Shown here in pieces: positions 7,908 through 8,840 of a stretch of DNA of 8,840 bases. How positions within the stretch are numbered: the first letter of the stretch is position 1; each line of letters begins with the position of its first letter. Source of the DNA: Bacteroidota bacterium (GTDB lineage: Bacteria > Bacteroidota > Bacteroidia > Bacteroidales > UBA12481). The stretch spans positions 1 to 8,840 of the forward strand of contig JAUVKA010000141.1 in assembly GCA_030592205.1 (NCBI GenBank), in the 5' to 3' direction. The notes beneath the pieces were generated by a model. The model made no database searches, was not told where the DNA came from, and saw only the letters and a list, made by a program, of their open reading frames with translations. A program made the translations under genes and the position numbers.

Positions 7908-7918
7908 TTATATCTTGA

Positions 7919-8840
7919 TTACAGTTTATTATCAAGAGTGAATTTAGTCTTGATCAATTTGCCATCACGGTTTAGGCGTAATCGGATAGTTTTACCCTCG
8001 GTACCATAGAGGATACTGTTGATTTGATCAAGTTCAATATTTACAGCCGGCAAATAGTTTATTGTTTCAATCTGGTCGCCCTCTATAATGCCAGCCAGAT
8101 CAGCAGGTGATCCGGGAACAACATTATAAATCTGGTAGACCGGGATATTGAAAAAGGGCTTTTCAACCTCCAAGCCACTTCCGTTGTAAGAGAAAGGATC
8201 GTGAAACTTTTTATTTGGCTTGAGAAAACACTGTTGCCCCTGGTAGTCAAAGATCACATGAAACCTCTTAAGTATTTCGTTACCCAAATTCCCGTTGAGA
8301 TCTGTTTCACTCATCATTCCAGCTATTGCAGAGGAATCAGGAAAGGCTACAATCGGGCGATTAAAGTGATAGGGACCAATTTTTATCCCTTTGATCCGTC
8401 CGTTTACACCTTTAATGTTTCCGTTCAGACCTTGACCCAAAAGAGCAGGAAAGGTAAGTTCCGGCAACTTCATATTCTGATCAGAAAACAAGGATAACCA
8501 CATCGACATGCTTGCTCCGGTATCCACCAATAATTTCAGATTGATTTCAGTATCATTTTCCTGAATCATTTCAGCCTTCAAATAGGGCCTTTGGTTTTCA
8601 ATGGTCAATGGGATTCGTGCATGACGCCTTGTTTTTCTTCCAAAGTTATATTCTTCTCTCTTGTAAAATGTGATGAGTTTGTTTGAGTAATCAATCTCAA
8701 CAACGAAGTGAGTGAAGAAATCTGCTCCAATCAGACCATTAATCTGAAGACCAAATTGTTTACTGAATCCAAAACGATCTTCAGGAATGACATACACCTC
8801 CATTTTCTTCCCAATAATTCCACGGCCGCCAAGCAGAGGA
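7919..8840 (-). CDS. Retropepsin-like aspartic protease with C-terminal PDZ domain, 5' end cut by window edge
   Basis: Read on the minus strand, the frame is open from the right edge (first full codon 8839-8837) to TAA at 7921-7919, giving 306 visible residues. An ATG at 8803-8801 is internal, because conserved-looking sequence (PLLGGRGIIGKK) runs upstream of it. The fragment opens with the end of one aspartic-protease-like unit (NGLIGADFFTHFVVEIDYSNK). A second unit follows with catalytic-type LLVDTGAS (Asp106 in visible numbering) and GNLGNEILKRFHVIFDY (183-199). A PDZ domain from about 223 to 302 carries VVPGSPADLAGIIEGDQIETIN. This is the architecture of Bacteroidota aspartyl-protease/PDZ proteins, in which the first DTG lies further upstream, here outside the window. 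A secretion signal would also be off-window, so location is unknown; envelope is my guess. The gene converges on the sugar operon and shows no functional link to it. The physiological substrate is unknown. Confidence 0.88.
   Translation of the reverse strand, partial: PLLGGRGIIGKKMEVYVIPEDRFGFSKQFGLQINGLIGADFFTHFVVEIDYSNKLITFYKREEYNFGRKTRRHARIPLTIENQRPYLKAEMIQENDTEINLKLLVDTGASMSMWLSLFSDQNMKLPELTFPALLGQGLNGNIKGVNGRIKGIKIGPYHFNRPIVAFPDSSAIAGMMSETDLNGNLGNEILKRFHVIFDYQGQQCFLKPNKKFHDPFSYNGSGLEVEKPFFNIPVYQIYNVVPGSPADLAGIIEGDQIETINYLPAVNIELDQINSILYGTEGKTIRLRLNRDGKLIKTKFTLDNKL

Noticed and set aside
8201..8497. 98-codon plus-strand open frame
   Set aside because: It is antisense to the aspartic protease and PDZ-containing gene, with no family resemblance.
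8801..8803. ATG as the start of the minus-strand protease
   Set aside because: It falls inside a protease-like unit and the frame remains open to the window edge; the gene is cut, not short.
1..8840. CRISPR array, tRNA, rRNA, transposase or phage genes
   Set aside because: No regularly spaced repeats, no recognisable RNA gene sequence, and no such protein in any frame; coding density is about 98 percent with the five genes listed.

Overview
The window is a Bacteroidota chromosomal segment: a SusC/SusD outer-membrane glycan-uptake pair, a Bacteroidota-type lipoprotein signal, AT-leaning DNA with A/T-rich leaders, and no clear Shine-Dalgarno sites. The sequence alone does not support a finer placement.

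Layout. Four plus-strand genes lie head to tail. They are a SusC/RagA TonB-dependent receptor missing its 5' end (2-2626), a SusD/RagB lipoprotein (2655-3986), an SLC45-like major facilitator sugar transporter (4059-5561) and a cytoplasmic GH65 phosphorylase with maltose-phosphorylase motifs (5571-7862). The gaps between them are 28, 72 and 9 bases. A convergent minus-strand gene (7919 to the right edge) encodes a retropepsin-like aspartic protease with a C-terminal PDZ domain. It is cut at its 5' end and looks unrelated to sugar use. No intergenic stretch reaches 300 bases. I see no RNA gene, insertion sequence, integrase or CRISPR array.

How the genes may work together (inference). SusC/SusD would bind and import an alpha-glucan or malto-oligosaccharide across the outer membrane. 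The MFS permease would carry a small product, probably maltose, across the inner membrane. GH65 would split it with phosphate into beta-glucose 1-phosphate and glucose, saving one ATP equivalent. The window holds no amylase-type hydrolase, beta-phosphoglucomutase, SusE/F-like protein or regulator, so these must lie left of the window or elsewhere, or the substrate arrives already as a disaccharide.

Most unusual structure. The 72-base susD-MFS gap holds a 17-bp hairpin. Its 3' arm can instead pair with a second copy of CTTGTCAT that abuts the MFS start codon, giving two mutually exclusive folds. I found no clearly new protein system; the genes belong to known families.
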